Assembly (NCBI GenBank): GCA_035532755.1
Contig: DATKQI010000235.1
Span: 1 to 46,525 of the forward strand
DNA from: DATKQI01 sp035532755
Lineage (GTDB): Bacteria; Pseudomonadota; Alphaproteobacteria; Acetobacterales; Acetobacteraceae
DNA length: 46,525 nt
Reading direction: 5' to 3'
Positions 9,397 through 17,296 of the stretch are shown in pieces. The stretch's first letter is position 1. Every line of letters begins with the position of its first letter. The notes under the pieces are model-generated. The model did no database searches, was not told the origin of the DNA, and saw nothing but the letters and a program-made list of their open reading frames with translations. A program made the position numbers and the translations under genes.

Positions 9397-10050
9397 TCAC
9401 TCCGCCGGCGCGGTGTCAGTCAGCGTGGTCGGCCCGCCGACGGTGTTCAGTGTGGTCGGCCCGCCGACGGGTGCGGATGTCTGCCGCCCGATCATGGAAC
9501 CGGGCTTCGGCGCCTCACCATGCTTGAGCGCGCTCAGCAGGGCCTCGGTATTCGCCGCGTCCATGTCTTCGTAGAAATCGTCGTTCACCTGCAGAATCGG
9601 TGCGTTCACGCAGGCGCCCAGGCATTCCACCTCGGTCATCGTGAACATCCCATCCGCGCTCGTTTCGCCCCAGCCCTCGATCCCGGTGAACTTCCGGCAG
9701 GCATGCACGATATCGTCCGATCCGCGCAGCCAGCATGGCGTGGTGGTGCAAAGCTGCAGGTGGAATTTCCCCACCGGCTTCGTGTTGAACATCAGATAGA
9801 AAGTCGCGACCTCGTACACCCGGATCGGCGGCATCTGCAGCACGCGGGCAACCTCGTCCATCGCCGCGCGCGGCACCCATCCGCTGCCGGTGGCGCGCTT
9901 CATCTGCCGTTGCGCGAGGTCGAGCAGCGGCAACACCGCGCTGGCCTGCCGCCCGGCCGGATACTTCTTCAGATGCACCGCGATCTGCGCTTCGCTTTCG
10001 GCGTCGAAGACGAAGCTTTCGGGCTCGGCGTGCCGTGTCGTATCGGTCAT
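9397..10050 (-). CDS. nuoE: NADH-quinone oxidoreductase subunit E
   Basis: Thioredoxin-fold 2Fe-2S (N1a) subunit of the NADH module. Cluster ligands are Cys101, Cys106, Cys143 and Cys147 (217-residue version). Two starts are possible: a GTG at 10056 overlapping the nuoD stop, or the ATG at 10050, which has AGGTG four bases upstream; I chose the ATG. The last 25 residues are not conserved in the family and contain a nine-residue block repeated twice (VGGPTTLNT, VGGPTTLTD, residues 195-212), arising from a 27-base tandem duplication. The tail probably tolerates change because it lies outside the fold. Confidence 0.96.
   Translation of the reverse strand: MTDTTRHAEPESFVFDAESEAQIAVHLKKYPAGRQASAVLPLLDLAQRQMKRATGSGWVPRAAMDEVARVLQMPPIRVYEVATFYLMFNTKPVGKFHLQLCTTTPCWLRGSDDIVHACRKFTGIEGWGETSADGMFTMTEVECLGACVNAPILQVNDDFYEDMDAANTEALLSALKHGEAPKPGSMIGRQTSAPVGGPTTLNTVGGPTTLTDTAPAE
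9425..9470. repeat. 27-base in-frame tandem duplication in nuoE 3' end
   Basis: A 19-base block starting GTGGTCGGCCCGCC occurs at 9425-9443 and again at 9452-9470, exact copies with a period of 27 bases, that is nine codons. It doubles a VGGPTTL block near the end of NuoE without shifting the frame. Confidence 0.9.
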
Positions 10051-10052
10051 GA

Positions 10053-11255
10053 TCACCTGTCGATCTCGCCGAACACCACGTCGATCGATCCGATGATCGC
10101 CACGGTGTCCGCCAGCATGTGCCCCTTCGCCATCGCCTCGATCGCCTGCAAATGCGCAAAGCCGGTCGCGCGGATCTTGCAGCGATAGGGCCGGTTGGTG
10201 CCGTCTGCCACCAGATACACGCCGAACTCGCCCTTCGGCGATTCAACGGCCGTGTAGGTCGCACCCGCCGGTACATGGAAGCCTTCGGTGTACAGCTTGA
10301 AATGATGGATCAGCGCTTCCATGGACCGTTTCATCTCCCCGCGCGTCGGCGGGGTGAACTTGCGGTCCTGCACCTTCACCGGGCCCGGCTTCATCTTCGC
10401 CAGGCACTGCTTGATGATCTTCACGCTCTCCCGCATCTCCGCCATGCGGATCAGATAGCGGTCGTAGCAGTCGCCGTTCCGCGCCACCGGCACGTCGAAA
10501 CTCACCTGGTCGTACATGTCGTACGGCTGGGACCGGCGCAGATCCCACGGCACGCCGGAGGCACGGATGCACGGGCCGGTGAAGCCCCAGGCCAGCGCCT
10601 GCTCCGCACTCATGATCCCGATATCGACGGTCCGCTGCTTCCAGATCCGGTTGCCGGTCAGCAGTTCCTCGACGTCATCAACGAATTTCGGAAACGTCTC
10701 GGCCCAGGCGCCGATCTGCTCCTCCATCCCGGCCGGCAGATCCTTTGCCACGCCGCCGGGGCGGAAATAATTGGCATGGAACCGCGCACCCGAAGCCGCT
10801 TCGTGGAACTCCAGAAGCTTCTCCCGCTCTTCGAAGCCCCACAGGCTCGGCGTCAGCGCGCCCACATCCAGCGCGTAGGTCGTCACGTTCAGCAGATGGT
10901 TCAGCACGCGGGTGATCTCGGCGAACAGCGTGCGGACCCACTTGCCGCGCTCCGGCACCTCGATGCCCAGCAGCTTCTCGGTGGCAAGCGCGAAGGCGTG
11001 CTCCTCGCACATCGGGCTCACGTAATCCAGCCGGTCGAAATACGGCACGGCCTGGATGTAGGTCTTGTATTCGATCAGCTTCTCGGTGCCGCGATGCAGC
11101 AGGCCGATATGCGGATCGGCCCGCTCCACCGTCTCGCCATCCATCTCCAGGATCAGCCGCAGCACGCCATGCGCGGCCGGATGCTGCGGACCGAAATTGA
11201 TCGCGTGGCTGTCGATCTCGATGGTCTTGCTCGTCCTGGCCGCGGTCTCGCTCAT
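10053..11255 (-). CDS. nuoD: NADH-quinone oxidoreductase subunit D
   Basis: 49-kDa-type subunit of complex I, derived from the large subunit of NiFe hydrogenases, lining the quinone site; 400 residues. INFGPQHPAAHGVLR near residue 20 carries the quinone-site His, and the C-terminal GEIDR ending is typical. NuoC and NuoD are separate genes here. The start at 11255 lies 4 bases after the nuoC stop. Confidence 0.98.
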   Translation of the reverse strand: MSETAARTSKTIEIDSHAINFGPQHPAAHGVLRLILEMDGETVERADPHIGLLHRGTEKLIEYKTYIQAVPYFDRLDYVSPMCEEHAFALATEKLLGIEVPERGKWVRTLFAEITRVLNHLLNVTTYALDVGALTPSLWGFEEREKLLEFHEAASGARFHANYFRPGGVAKDLPAGMEEQIGAWAETFPKFVDDVEELLTGNRIWKQRTVDIGIMSAEQALAWGFTGPCIRASGVPWDLRRSQPYDMYDQVSFDVPVARNGDCYDRYLIRMAEMRESVKIIKQCLAKMKPGPVKVQDRKFTPPTRGEMKRSMEALIHHFKLYTEGFHVPAGATYTAVESPKGEFGVYLVADGTNRPYRCKIRATGFAHLQAIEAMAKGHMLADTVAIIGSIDVVFGEIDR

Positions 11256-11259
11256 CGTG

Positions 11260-11880
11260 TCAGCCCCCCGCCTTGCCGGTCCCGCGCGTCGCCTTCTCGT
11301 CCCCCGGCAGCGTCGTCATGCCTTCCCAGGGGGAGATGAAATCGAAGCTGCGGAAATCCTGCGTCAGCTTCACCGGCTCGTACACCACCGCCTTGCGCTC
11401 CTCGTCGTAGCGCACCTCCACATAGCCGGTCAGCGGGAAGTCCTTCCGCAAGGGGTGCCCCTCGAAGCCGTAATCGGTGAGGATGCGGCGCAGATCGGGC
11501 TGGCCGGAGAAAGTGATGCCGAACAGGTCCCACGCCTCCCGCTCCCACCACGTGGCGACCGGCCACACGCCGCAGACCGACGGCACCGGCTGCGTCTCGT
11601 CGGTGGTCACGATCACCCGGATGCGATGGTTCTTCGAGACCGAGAGCAGGTTGTAGACGACATCGAACCGCTCCTCCCGCTCCGGCCAGTCCACGCCGCA
11701 GATGTCCATCACCTGCTCGCAGGCGAAGCGCGGATCGTCGCGCAGCGTCGTCATCAGCGCGGCGAGCGAGTCGCGTCCGGCGCGGGCGACGACCTCGCCG
11801 ATCTCCACCGACGCCCCGGCCACGCCGGGGACAAGCGCCACCGCGGCGGCGAGAGCCTCCATCGCTGCCGTCTCAGCCAC
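11260..11880 (-). CDS. nuoC: NADH-quinone oxidoreductase subunit C
   Basis: 30-kDa-type subunit of the peripheral arm, 206 residues from a GTG at 11880 that overlaps the end of nuoB, or 200 residues from the ATG at 11862. Neither has a strong ribosome site, so the start is unsettled. The signature WEREAWDLFGITFSGQPDLR followed by GHPLRKDFPLTGYVEVRYDEE is intact, identifying the family unambiguously. Confidence 0.96.
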   Translation of the reverse strand: MAETAAMEALAAAVALVPGVAGASVEIGEVVARAGRDSLAALMTTLRDDPRFACEQVMDICGVDWPEREERFDVVYNLLSVSKNHRIRVIVTTDETQPVPSVCGVWPVATWWEREAWDLFGITFSGQPDLRRILTDYGFEGHPLRKDFPLTGYVEVRYDEERKAVVYEPVKLTQDFRSFDFISPWEGMTTLPGDEKATRGTGKAGG

Positions 11881-12436
11881 GGAGAATGGTCCCCGTCCGG
11901 CGGATTTTCTTCTGGAGCTGCAGGATGCCGTACACCAGCGCCTCGGCCGTGGGCGGGCAGCCCGGCACGTAGATATCGACCGGCACGACCCGATCGCAGC
12001 CGCGCACCACCGAATAGGAATAATGATAGTAGCCGCCGCCGTTCGCGCAGCTTCCCATGGAGATCACCCAGCGCGGCTCCGGCATCTGGTCGTAAACCTT
12101 GCGCAGCGCCGGGGCCATCTTGTTGGTCAGCGTGCCGGCCACGATCATCACATCGCTCTGCCGCGGGCTCGCGCGCGGGATGATGCCGAACCGGTCGAGG
12201 TCGTAGCGCGGCATGTAGGCGTGGATCATCTCCACCGCGCAGCAGGCGAGGCCGAAGGTCATCGGCCAGAGGCTGCCGGTGCGCGCCCAATTCACCAGCC
12301 TGTCGAGCTGCGCGACCACGAAGCCCTTGCCGGCGATCTCCCCGGTAATGCCCTTGATCACCGCATCCTGGTCCTCGCCGGGCGGCAGCCCGTCCCGGTT
12401 CCAGGCGATCGGCGTCGTCGCGATGCTCGTGTTCAT
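11873..12436 (-). CDS. nuoB: NADH-quinone oxidoreductase subunit B
   Basis: Peripheral-arm subunit that binds cluster N2, the donor to quinone; 187 residues. Ligands are the adjacent Cys65 and Cys66 (LACCAVEM), Cys130 (MGSCANGGG) and Cys160 (YVPGCPPTAEAL). The N-terminus is slightly extended but the core is standard. It is separated from nuoA by 44 bases made largely of a 13-base tandem repeat. Confidence 0.98.
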   Translation of the reverse strand: MNTSIATTPIAWNRDGLPPGEDQDAVIKGITGEIAGKGFVVAQLDRLVNWARTGSLWPMTFGLACCAVEMIHAYMPRYDLDRFGIIPRASPRQSDVMIVAGTLTNKMAPALRKVYDQMPEPRWVISMGSCANGGGYYHYSYSVVRGCDRVVPVDIYVPGCPPTAEALVYGILQLQKKIRRTGTILRG

Positions 12437-12447
12437 GCCCTCACTCC

Positions 12448-12486
12448 CAGACCTTCACGCCAGACCTTCATGCCAGCCCTTCATTC
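12448..12486. repeat. 13-base tandem repeat at the nuoA-nuoB junction
   Basis: Three consecutive 13-base units (12448-12460, 12461-12473, 12474-12486), the first two differing by one base and the third by three or so. On the minus strand each reads roughly ATGAAGGTCTGGC. The unit furthest upstream contains the nuoA stop codon, and each unit brings a purine-rich GAAGG, so the array repeats ribosome-site-like sequence ahead of nuoB. A weaker fourth copy may extend to 12435. Confidence 0.85.
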
Positions 12487-12846
12487 CCAGTCCAGCGCGC
12501 CCTTGCACCACTCATAGACGAACCCGACGGTCAGCACGGCCAGGAAGCCGACCATCGAGAGGAAGCCGAACAGCCCGATATGCGACAGGCTGACGGCCCA
12601 GGGGAACAGGAACGCCACTTCCAGGTCGAAAATGATGAACAGGATGGCAACCAGATAGAACCGCACGTCGAACCGCCGCCGCGCATCGTCGAACGGCTCG
12701 AACCCGCATTCATAAGCTGACAGCTTCTCGGCATACGGCTTCTGCCGCGCCACCAGCATCGACCCGCCGACCAGCGCGATGCCGATCACCGCGGCGATGA
12801 GGATGAACACCAGGATGGGCAGGTAGTTGGCGAGTACGGGCTGCAT
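12481..12846 (-). CDS. nuoA: NADH-quinone oxidoreductase subunit A
   Basis: First gene of the complex I operon: a three-helix membrane subunit of 121 residues. The YECGFEPFDDARRRFDVRFYLVAILFIIFDLEVAFLFPW stretch (about residues 44-82) is the family signature, including the conserved Cys of the loop at the quinone site. No other complex I gene lies upstream; the region between it and the tRNA should hold the nuo promoter. Confidence 0.98.
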   Translation of the reverse strand: MQPVLANYLPILVFILIAAVIGIALVGGSMLVARQKPYAEKLSAYECGFEPFDDARRRFDVRFYLVAILFIIFDLEVAFLFPWAVSLSHIGLFGFLSMVGFLAVLTVGFVYEWCKGALDWE

Positions 12847-13090
12847 CCCCGACCTTTCCGTTCCGTCTCAGCTACGCCGCAACAAGGCCGCCGGCGCCGG
12901 TTTCACCGGTTCCAGCAACCCCCCTGCCGCGCCGCAGCATTTGCCGGACCATAGACCGATGATGCCGGCGCCGCCAGAGGGGCGGCAACCAGGATTTCGG
13001 GACAAAAGGCAGGGATATCCAGTGCCGCACACGAGACTGCGAGGAACCCTGCCCAACCCGCGTTCATGGGCTGGCGATCGATCGGGTCAC
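12847..13090. other. Non-coding region between nuoA and tRNA-Asp
   Basis: It must hold the nuo operon promoter on the minus strand. I see a possible -10 (TATGGT at about 12951-12956, minus) but no convincing -35 at the right distance. A weak bulged hairpin lies just after the tRNA (roughly 13055-13077, minus) without a T run, so a terminator is not clear. Short reading frames here look accidental. Confidence 0.5.
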
Positions 13091-13167
<77 letters not shown>

Positions 13168-13182
13168 AGCGACAGGGCGCAG

Positions 13183-13211
13183 CGTGTAGAACCCGCCGTG
13201 GAGAGCGTCAA
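13183..13211 (-). promoter_or_regulatory. Predicted promoter of tRNA-Asp
   Basis: Minus strand TTGACG (13206-13211), 17-base spacer, TACACG (13183-13188), 16 bases before the mature tRNA 5' end. The -35 box contains the TGA stop codon of the upstream phosphatase gene (13208-13210). Confidence 0.6.
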
Positions 13212-14008
13212 GCGCTCTTCCGCGGCCCGCGATCCAGCAGCGGCAGAACCGCCGGCAGCAGTGCGGCATCCCCCGCCGCCACGATGCTGCGGTCGGACTC
13301 GAGCGTGAGCCGCCGCCCCTGCCAGTCGGTCACCACGCCGCCGGCATTGCGTACCACGGCATCCAGGGCTGCATAATCATGCAGGGCGAACCCGTCCGAG
13401 GCGACCAGATCGACCCGGCCATTGGCCACCAGCCCGAACACATAAAACGAATCCGCCGCCACCGTGGACCGCCCCGCCTGCCGCAACGCCAGCAGCCGGT
13501 CGTGATGGGCAGGACAGAACGTGTCGTAGCCCTGGGTGCTCACCACCGCATCGGCCAGCGCCTTGCACGGCCGCACCGCCACCTTCCGCCCGTTGAACAC
13601 GGTGCCGTGGCCGTTCGCCCCCAGCCAGCGATGGCGCAGCAGCGGCTGCTCGGCCAGGCCGAGCACGATCTCTCCCCGCCACGCCAGCGCCAGGAGGAAG
13701 CCGAACAGCGGCAACCCCTGGACGAACTCCTTCGTGCCGTCCAGCGGATCGATGATCCACAGATGCTCCGCCTCCGGCTGATGCGCCGGGAACTCCTCGC
13801 CCAGGATGCCATGGCCCGGGTAGGCGCGCATGATCTCGGCGCGCACCGCCTGCTCCACCATCCGGTCCACCTGGGTCACCGGCGTGCCGTCCGGCTTGAT
13901 CTCCACCTGCGGCGGCAGGCCCGCCTGCTCCCGCAGGATGCCGCCCGCCACATCCGCCAGATGGTCCGCGAAGCCCGGCAGCGCGGCCGGGCAGGCCGTG
14001 TCGGTCAT
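13208..14008 (-). CDS. Inositol monophosphatase-family phosphatase, probably histidinol-phosphatase (HisN type)
   Basis: Mg-dependent phosphatase of the FIG/IMPase superfamily, 266 residues. Metal ligands are visible as GEE (about 70-72) and IDPLDGT (about 86-92), with the late Asp in LHDYAALDAVVRNAGG. The family dephosphorylates small sugar or polyol phosphates; the sequence around DSFYVFGLVANGRVDLV resembles HisN enzymes that make histidinol, but no other his gene is nearby, so the substrate is inference. The start codon overlaps the ureohydrolase stop by 4 bases, making it the last gene of a coupled four-gene chain. Confidence 0.85.
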   Translation of the reverse strand: MTDTACPAALPGFADHLADVAGGILREQAGLPPQVEIKPDGTPVTQVDRMVEQAVRAEIMRAYPGHGILGEEFPAHQPEAEHLWIIDPLDGTKEFVQGLPLFGFLLALAWRGEIVLGLAEQPLLRHRWLGANGHGTVFNGRKVAVRPCKALADAVVSTQGYDTFCPAHHDRLLALRQAGRSTVAADSFYVFGLVANGRVDLVASDGFALHDYAALDAVVRNAGGVVTDWQGRRLTLESDRSIVAAGDAALLPAVLPLLDRGPRKSA

Positions 14009-15066
14009 GCCCGCCGCGCAGAGGACAGAGCGGGCGACAGGGCGGCGAGGCAGAGGATCTGGAACAGCATCTGCGCGCCGATCTGGGCGGTATTGCTGGT
14101 GGCGTCATACTGCGGCGCCACCTCCACCACATCCCCGCCCACCAGATGCAGCCCGGCGAGCCCCCGCAGCAGGGTGAGGCATTCGCGCGGCGCGAGCCCG
14201 CCCACCTCCGGCGTGCCGGTGCCGGGGGCGAAGCCTGGATCGACCGAATCGATGTCGAACGACACATAGAACGGCCCCTCCCCGATCACCGCCCGGGCGC
14301 GCGCCGCCACTTCCTCCATCCCCATTGCCGCAGCCTCCTCGGCATGGATCACCGTCATCCCGGAATCGGTCGAGAACTCGTACAAATATTCGGCGGAGCC
14401 GCGGATGCCGACCTGGATGGTCCGCCGCGGATCGAGCACGCCGTCCAGCACCGCCTGCCGGAACGGCCCGCCATGATGGAAGCGAGACCCCTCATACGCC
14501 CCGGCGGTGTCGCTATGCGCGTCGATATGCACGAGCCCCACCGGCCGGTCCCGCCCCACCGCGCGCAGGATGGGATAGGTCATCGAATGGTCCCCGCCCA
14601 CCGACAGCGGCACCACGCCGGCCGCCACCACGCGCGCCAGCGCCGTCTCGATATCCTGGTGGCAGGATTCCAGGCTGTAGCGGCTGCGCAGCGGCACATC
14701 GCCGATATCGGCGAACCGGCAGTTCATCGCCGGTGCGATCCGCAGCACATGCTCGTACGGCCCGATCCGCTCCACCGACCGCACCGCCCGCGGCCCCAGC
14801 CGCGCGCCCGAACGGTTGGTCACGCCCAGATCCATCGGCACGCCCAGCAGCGCGACATCCAGCCCCGCGAGCCCCTCGCCGTCGAACGCATCGGGCCGGT
14901 AGGGCGCATCGAGCAGCGTAGCCGGATCGGCGAACGGCAGCTTCCGCCGCCCGCCGCCCTGGAATTGCAGCGCGGCGACCTTCCGGAACAGCGGGTTGTC
15001 GATCGCCCCGCCGTCGCGGTCGGCATATTTCGCCCGCAGGCGTTGCAGTTCGCTCTGGTCCATCAT
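14005..15066 (-). CDS. Ureohydrolase (agmatinase / guanidino-acid hydrolase family)
   Basis: Binuclear Mn enzyme that releases urea from a guanidino compound; 353 residues. All metal motifs are present: GGDHS, HIDAHSDT and SFDIDSVDPGFAPGTGTPE. The NRSGARLGPRAVR segment and the length are typical of agmatinase, guanidinobutyrase or guanidinopropionase rather than of arginase, so the exact substrate cannot be fixed. Both ends overlap the neighbouring genes by 4 bases (NfeD before it, the HisN-type gene after). Confidence 0.88.
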   Translation of the reverse strand: MMDQSELQRLRAKYADRDGGAIDNPLFRKVAALQFQGGGRRKLPFADPATLLDAPYRPDAFDGEGLAGLDVALLGVPMDLGVTNRSGARLGPRAVRSVERIGPYEHVLRIAPAMNCRFADIGDVPLRSRYSLESCHQDIETALARVVAAGVVPLSVGGDHSMTYPILRAVGRDRPVGLVHIDAHSDTAGAYEGSRFHHGGPFRQAVLDGVLDPRRTIQVGIRGSAEYLYEFSTDSGMTVIHAEEAAAMGMEEVAARARAVIGEGPFYVSFDIDSVDPGFAPGTGTPEVGGLAPRECLTLLRGLAGLHLVGGDVVEVAPQYDATSNTAQIGAQMLFQILCLAALSPALSSARRA

Positions 15067-15506
15067 CCCCCCTGCGTGTCCGGCCCGATCACCAGGCTGA
15101 GGCCGTCGACCGCGACCACCCGCAGCCGCGCGCCCGCCCGCGGCTCCGGCATGCCATGGGCGAGCCGCGCCGGCCAGTCCGAATCGCCCACGCGCACCCG
15201 CCCTTCGCCGCCCGCGAAATCCAGCACCTCCACCTGCCGGCCGACCAACCCCGAGCCCGGCAGGTTGATCAACCCCGGGACGAATTCATGCGCCCGGCGC
15301 CGGCGCAGCCGCAACCCGACGGCGACCGAGACGAACCCCAGCACCGCGAACACCATCACCTGCACCGGCAGGGCCAGCCCGGCGAGCGAGAGCAGCCCGG
15401 TGCCGCAGGCAGCGATGCCGAGCCACATCAGGAAAGCGCCGGGAACGGCCATCTCGCCGCCGAGCAGGATCAGCCCGCCGACCAGCCACAGGGTCGGGTC
15501 GATCAT
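15063..15506 (-). CDS. NfeD-family membrane protein
   Basis: A 147-residue protein with an N-terminal hydrophobic region of two to three helices (LWLVGGLILLGGEMAVPGAFLMWLG, then LPVQVMVFAVLGFVSVAVGL) and a C-terminal soluble beta-barrel (OB-like) domain from about residue 80, containing GLVGRQVEVLDF and GEGRVRVGDSDWPA. This is the short NfeD form without a protease domain. NfeD proteins act with SPFH/stomatin partners in membrane microdomains; here the partner gene lies immediately upstream with a 4-base overlap. Confidence 0.9.
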   Translation of the reverse strand: MIDPTLWLVGGLILLGGEMAVPGAFLMWLGIAACGTGLLSLAGLALPVQVMVFAVLGFVSVAVGLRLRRRRAHEFVPGLINLPGSGLVGRQVEVLDFAGGEGRVRVGDSDWPARLAHGMPEPRAGARLRVVAVDGLSLVIGPDTQGG

Positions 15507-16438
15507 CCGCCGCCACCACCTGGGGGTGCGGCGCCGCGCAGCAGTTCCAGCGCCTGGGCGATGCCGCCCGCCAGCCCGGCCGATTCCATCGGCACCACCA
15601 CCACCCGGCTGGTGGGCGAGGCGGCGAGCGCCTGGAAGGCGCGCACATAGCGATCGGCGATGAAGTAACGCAGCGCGGTCTCCCCGGTCGTGCCGGTCAT
15701 CGCCGCCTCGGCCACCACCCGCGTTGCCACCGCCTCGGCCTGCGCCAGCCGCTCGCGCGCCTCGCCATCGCGGTTGGCGGCCTGCTGGCGGCCCTCGGCG
15801 GCCAGGATCAGCGCCTGCTTCGCCCCCTCGGCGCGCTTGATCTGCGCCTCCCGCTCACCCTCCGCCTTCGCCACTACGGCCCGCCGCTCGCGCTCGGCCG
15901 TCATCTGCAGGTTCATCGCGAGCGTGAGGTTCGCCGGCGGCTCGATCTTGCGGATCTCCACGCGGCTGACCTTCACCCCCCAGGGCTCGGTCGCGCCATC
16001 GATGATGCGCAGCAGGGCGGAGTTGATCCGCTCGCGCGAGGACAGGGTGGCATCCAGCTCCATGTCGCCGATCACCGCGCGGATGTTGGTCGTGGCGAGC
16101 ATGCTCAGCGCGAGGCTCAGATTCTGCACCTGGTAGGCCGCTTTCCCCGGGTCCATCACGCGGTAGTAGATGATGCCGTCCACCGCCACGGTCGCGTTGT
16201 CGCGGGTGATCACGCTCTGCTCGGGGATCTCGTGCACCTGCTCCTGCACGTTCATCTTCCGCCCCACCCGGTCGATCCCCGGCAGCAGCAGGTTCAGGCC
16301 CGGATGCATCAGCCGCACGAAGGCCCCGAACCGCTCGACCGTCCAGATCTGCCCCTGCGGCACCGTTTTCACGCCCGAAAGCAGGGCGAGCACCACCACC
16401 AGCAGCACCAGCAGCCAGATCAGAATGAAGGCGTTCAT
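15503..16438 (-). CDS. SPFH/stomatin-family membrane protein (slipin/QmcA type)
   Basis: A 311-residue membrane-anchored scaffold protein. An N-terminal helix (AFILIWLLVLLVVVLALLSG) precedes the SPFH domain (GQIWTVERFGAFVRLMHPGLN, about residues 30-190), a charged coiled-coil rich in Ala, Glu and Arg (about 190-260), and a Gly-rich tail. The frame is open far upstream, but the ATG at 16438 gives the family N-terminus and follows a GGGGGGAAA stretch; a stronger AAGGAGGTG lies about 21 bases from the ATG. First gene of the chain with NfeD, ureohydrolase and HisN-type phosphatase. Confidence 0.9.
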   Translation of the reverse strand: MNAFILIWLLVLLVVVLALLSGVKTVPQGQIWTVERFGAFVRLMHPGLNLLLPGIDRVGRKMNVQEQVHEIPEQSVITRDNATVAVDGIIYYRVMDPGKAAYQVQNLSLALSMLATTNIRAVIGDMELDATLSSRERINSALLRIIDGATEPWGVKVSRVEIRKIEPPANLTLAMNLQMTAERERRAVVAKAEGEREAQIKRAEGAKQALILAAEGRQQAANRDGEARERLAQAEAVATRVVAEAAMTGTTGETALRYFIADRYVRAFQALAASPTSRVVVVPMESAGLAGGIAQALELLRGAAPPGGGGG

Positions 16439-16499
16439 CGCCGTATTTCCCCCCGCAGCACCTCCTTCTAACATGCCGTGAAACAGGAGGAACATTCCG

Positions 16500-17285
16500 A
16501 TGGTGACTGGCGCCCGCACCCCGCTTCCGCTCGATCTGTCCGGCCTGCGCGTGGCGATCACCGCCGGGGCGGACGGCATCGGCCGCGTGATCGCCGACAG
16601 CTTCGCCGCCTGCGGGGGGCGCGTGTTCGTCTGCGACGTGAACGAAGCGGCACTCGCCGCCTGCGGCCATCCGGGCCTGCGCGCCGATTGCGGCGAGGTG
16701 GCGGAGATCGAGGCGTTCATGGACGCCGCCCTCGCCCGTCTCGGCGGGCTCGACGTGCTGGTGAACAACGCCGGCATCGCCGGCCCCACCGCGCGGGTGG
16801 AAGACGTGACGGCGGCGGAGCTGGACGCGACGCTGCGCATCGACCTCTCCGCCCAGTTCCACTGCGCCCGCCGCGCGGTGCCGGTGCTGCGGCAGGCCGG
16901 CGGCGGGGCGATCCTCAACCTCTCCTCCGCCGCCGGGAAGTTCGGCTTCCCGCTGCGCAGCCCCTATGCCGCCGCGAAATGGGGCGTGGTTGGGTTCACG
17001 AAGTCGCTCGCGGTGGAACTCGGGCCCGACGGCATCCGGGTGAACGCGCTGCTGCCGGGGCTGGTGGAAGGCCCGCGCATCCGCAGCGTGATCCGCGCCA
17101 AGGCCGCGGCCGCCGGCATCTCGGAGAACGAGCAGACGGATCGCGCGGTCTCCACCACCTCGCTGCGCTGCTTCGTCACCCAGCAGGACATCGCCAACAT
17201 GGCGCTCTATCTCGCAAGCCCGTTCGGCGCGACGATCAGCGGCCAGGCGATCAGCATCGACGGAGACATGCAGGTGCTGATTTGA
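16500..17285 (+). CDS. SDR-family NAD(P)-dependent oxidoreductase
   Basis: Classical short-chain dehydrogenase/reductase, 261 residues. The nucleotide loop is AGADGIGR (about 22-29; the usual TGxxxGxG with Ala for the first Thr), followed by VLVNNAGIAGP, the catalytic Ser region LNLSSAAGKFGFP and YAAAK. The end SGQAISIDGDMQVLI is typical of the family. It starts with an AGGAGG ribosome site and runs divergently from the SPFH gene across only 61 bases. The substrate is not evident. The downstream chromate transporter halves overlap or abut it, so the three may be one operon. Confidence 0.88.
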   Translation: MVTGARTPLPLDLSGLRVAITAGADGIGRVIADSFAACGGRVFVCDVNEAALAACGHPGLRADCGEVAEIEAFMDAALARLGGLDVLVNNAGIAGPTARVEDVTAAELDATLRIDLSAQFHCARRAVPVLRQAGGGAILNLSSAAGKFGFPLRSPYAAAKWGVVGFTKSLAVELGPDGIRVNALLPGLVEGPRIRSVIRAKAAAAGISENEQTDRAVSTTSLRCFVTQQDIANMALYLASPFGATISGQAISIDGDMQVLI

Positions 17286-17296
17286 ATGACGGCGAG

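Noticed and set aside
13055..13077. Hairpin just after tRNA-Asp as a terminator
   Set aside because: The stem is bulged with a G-U pair and there is no T run.
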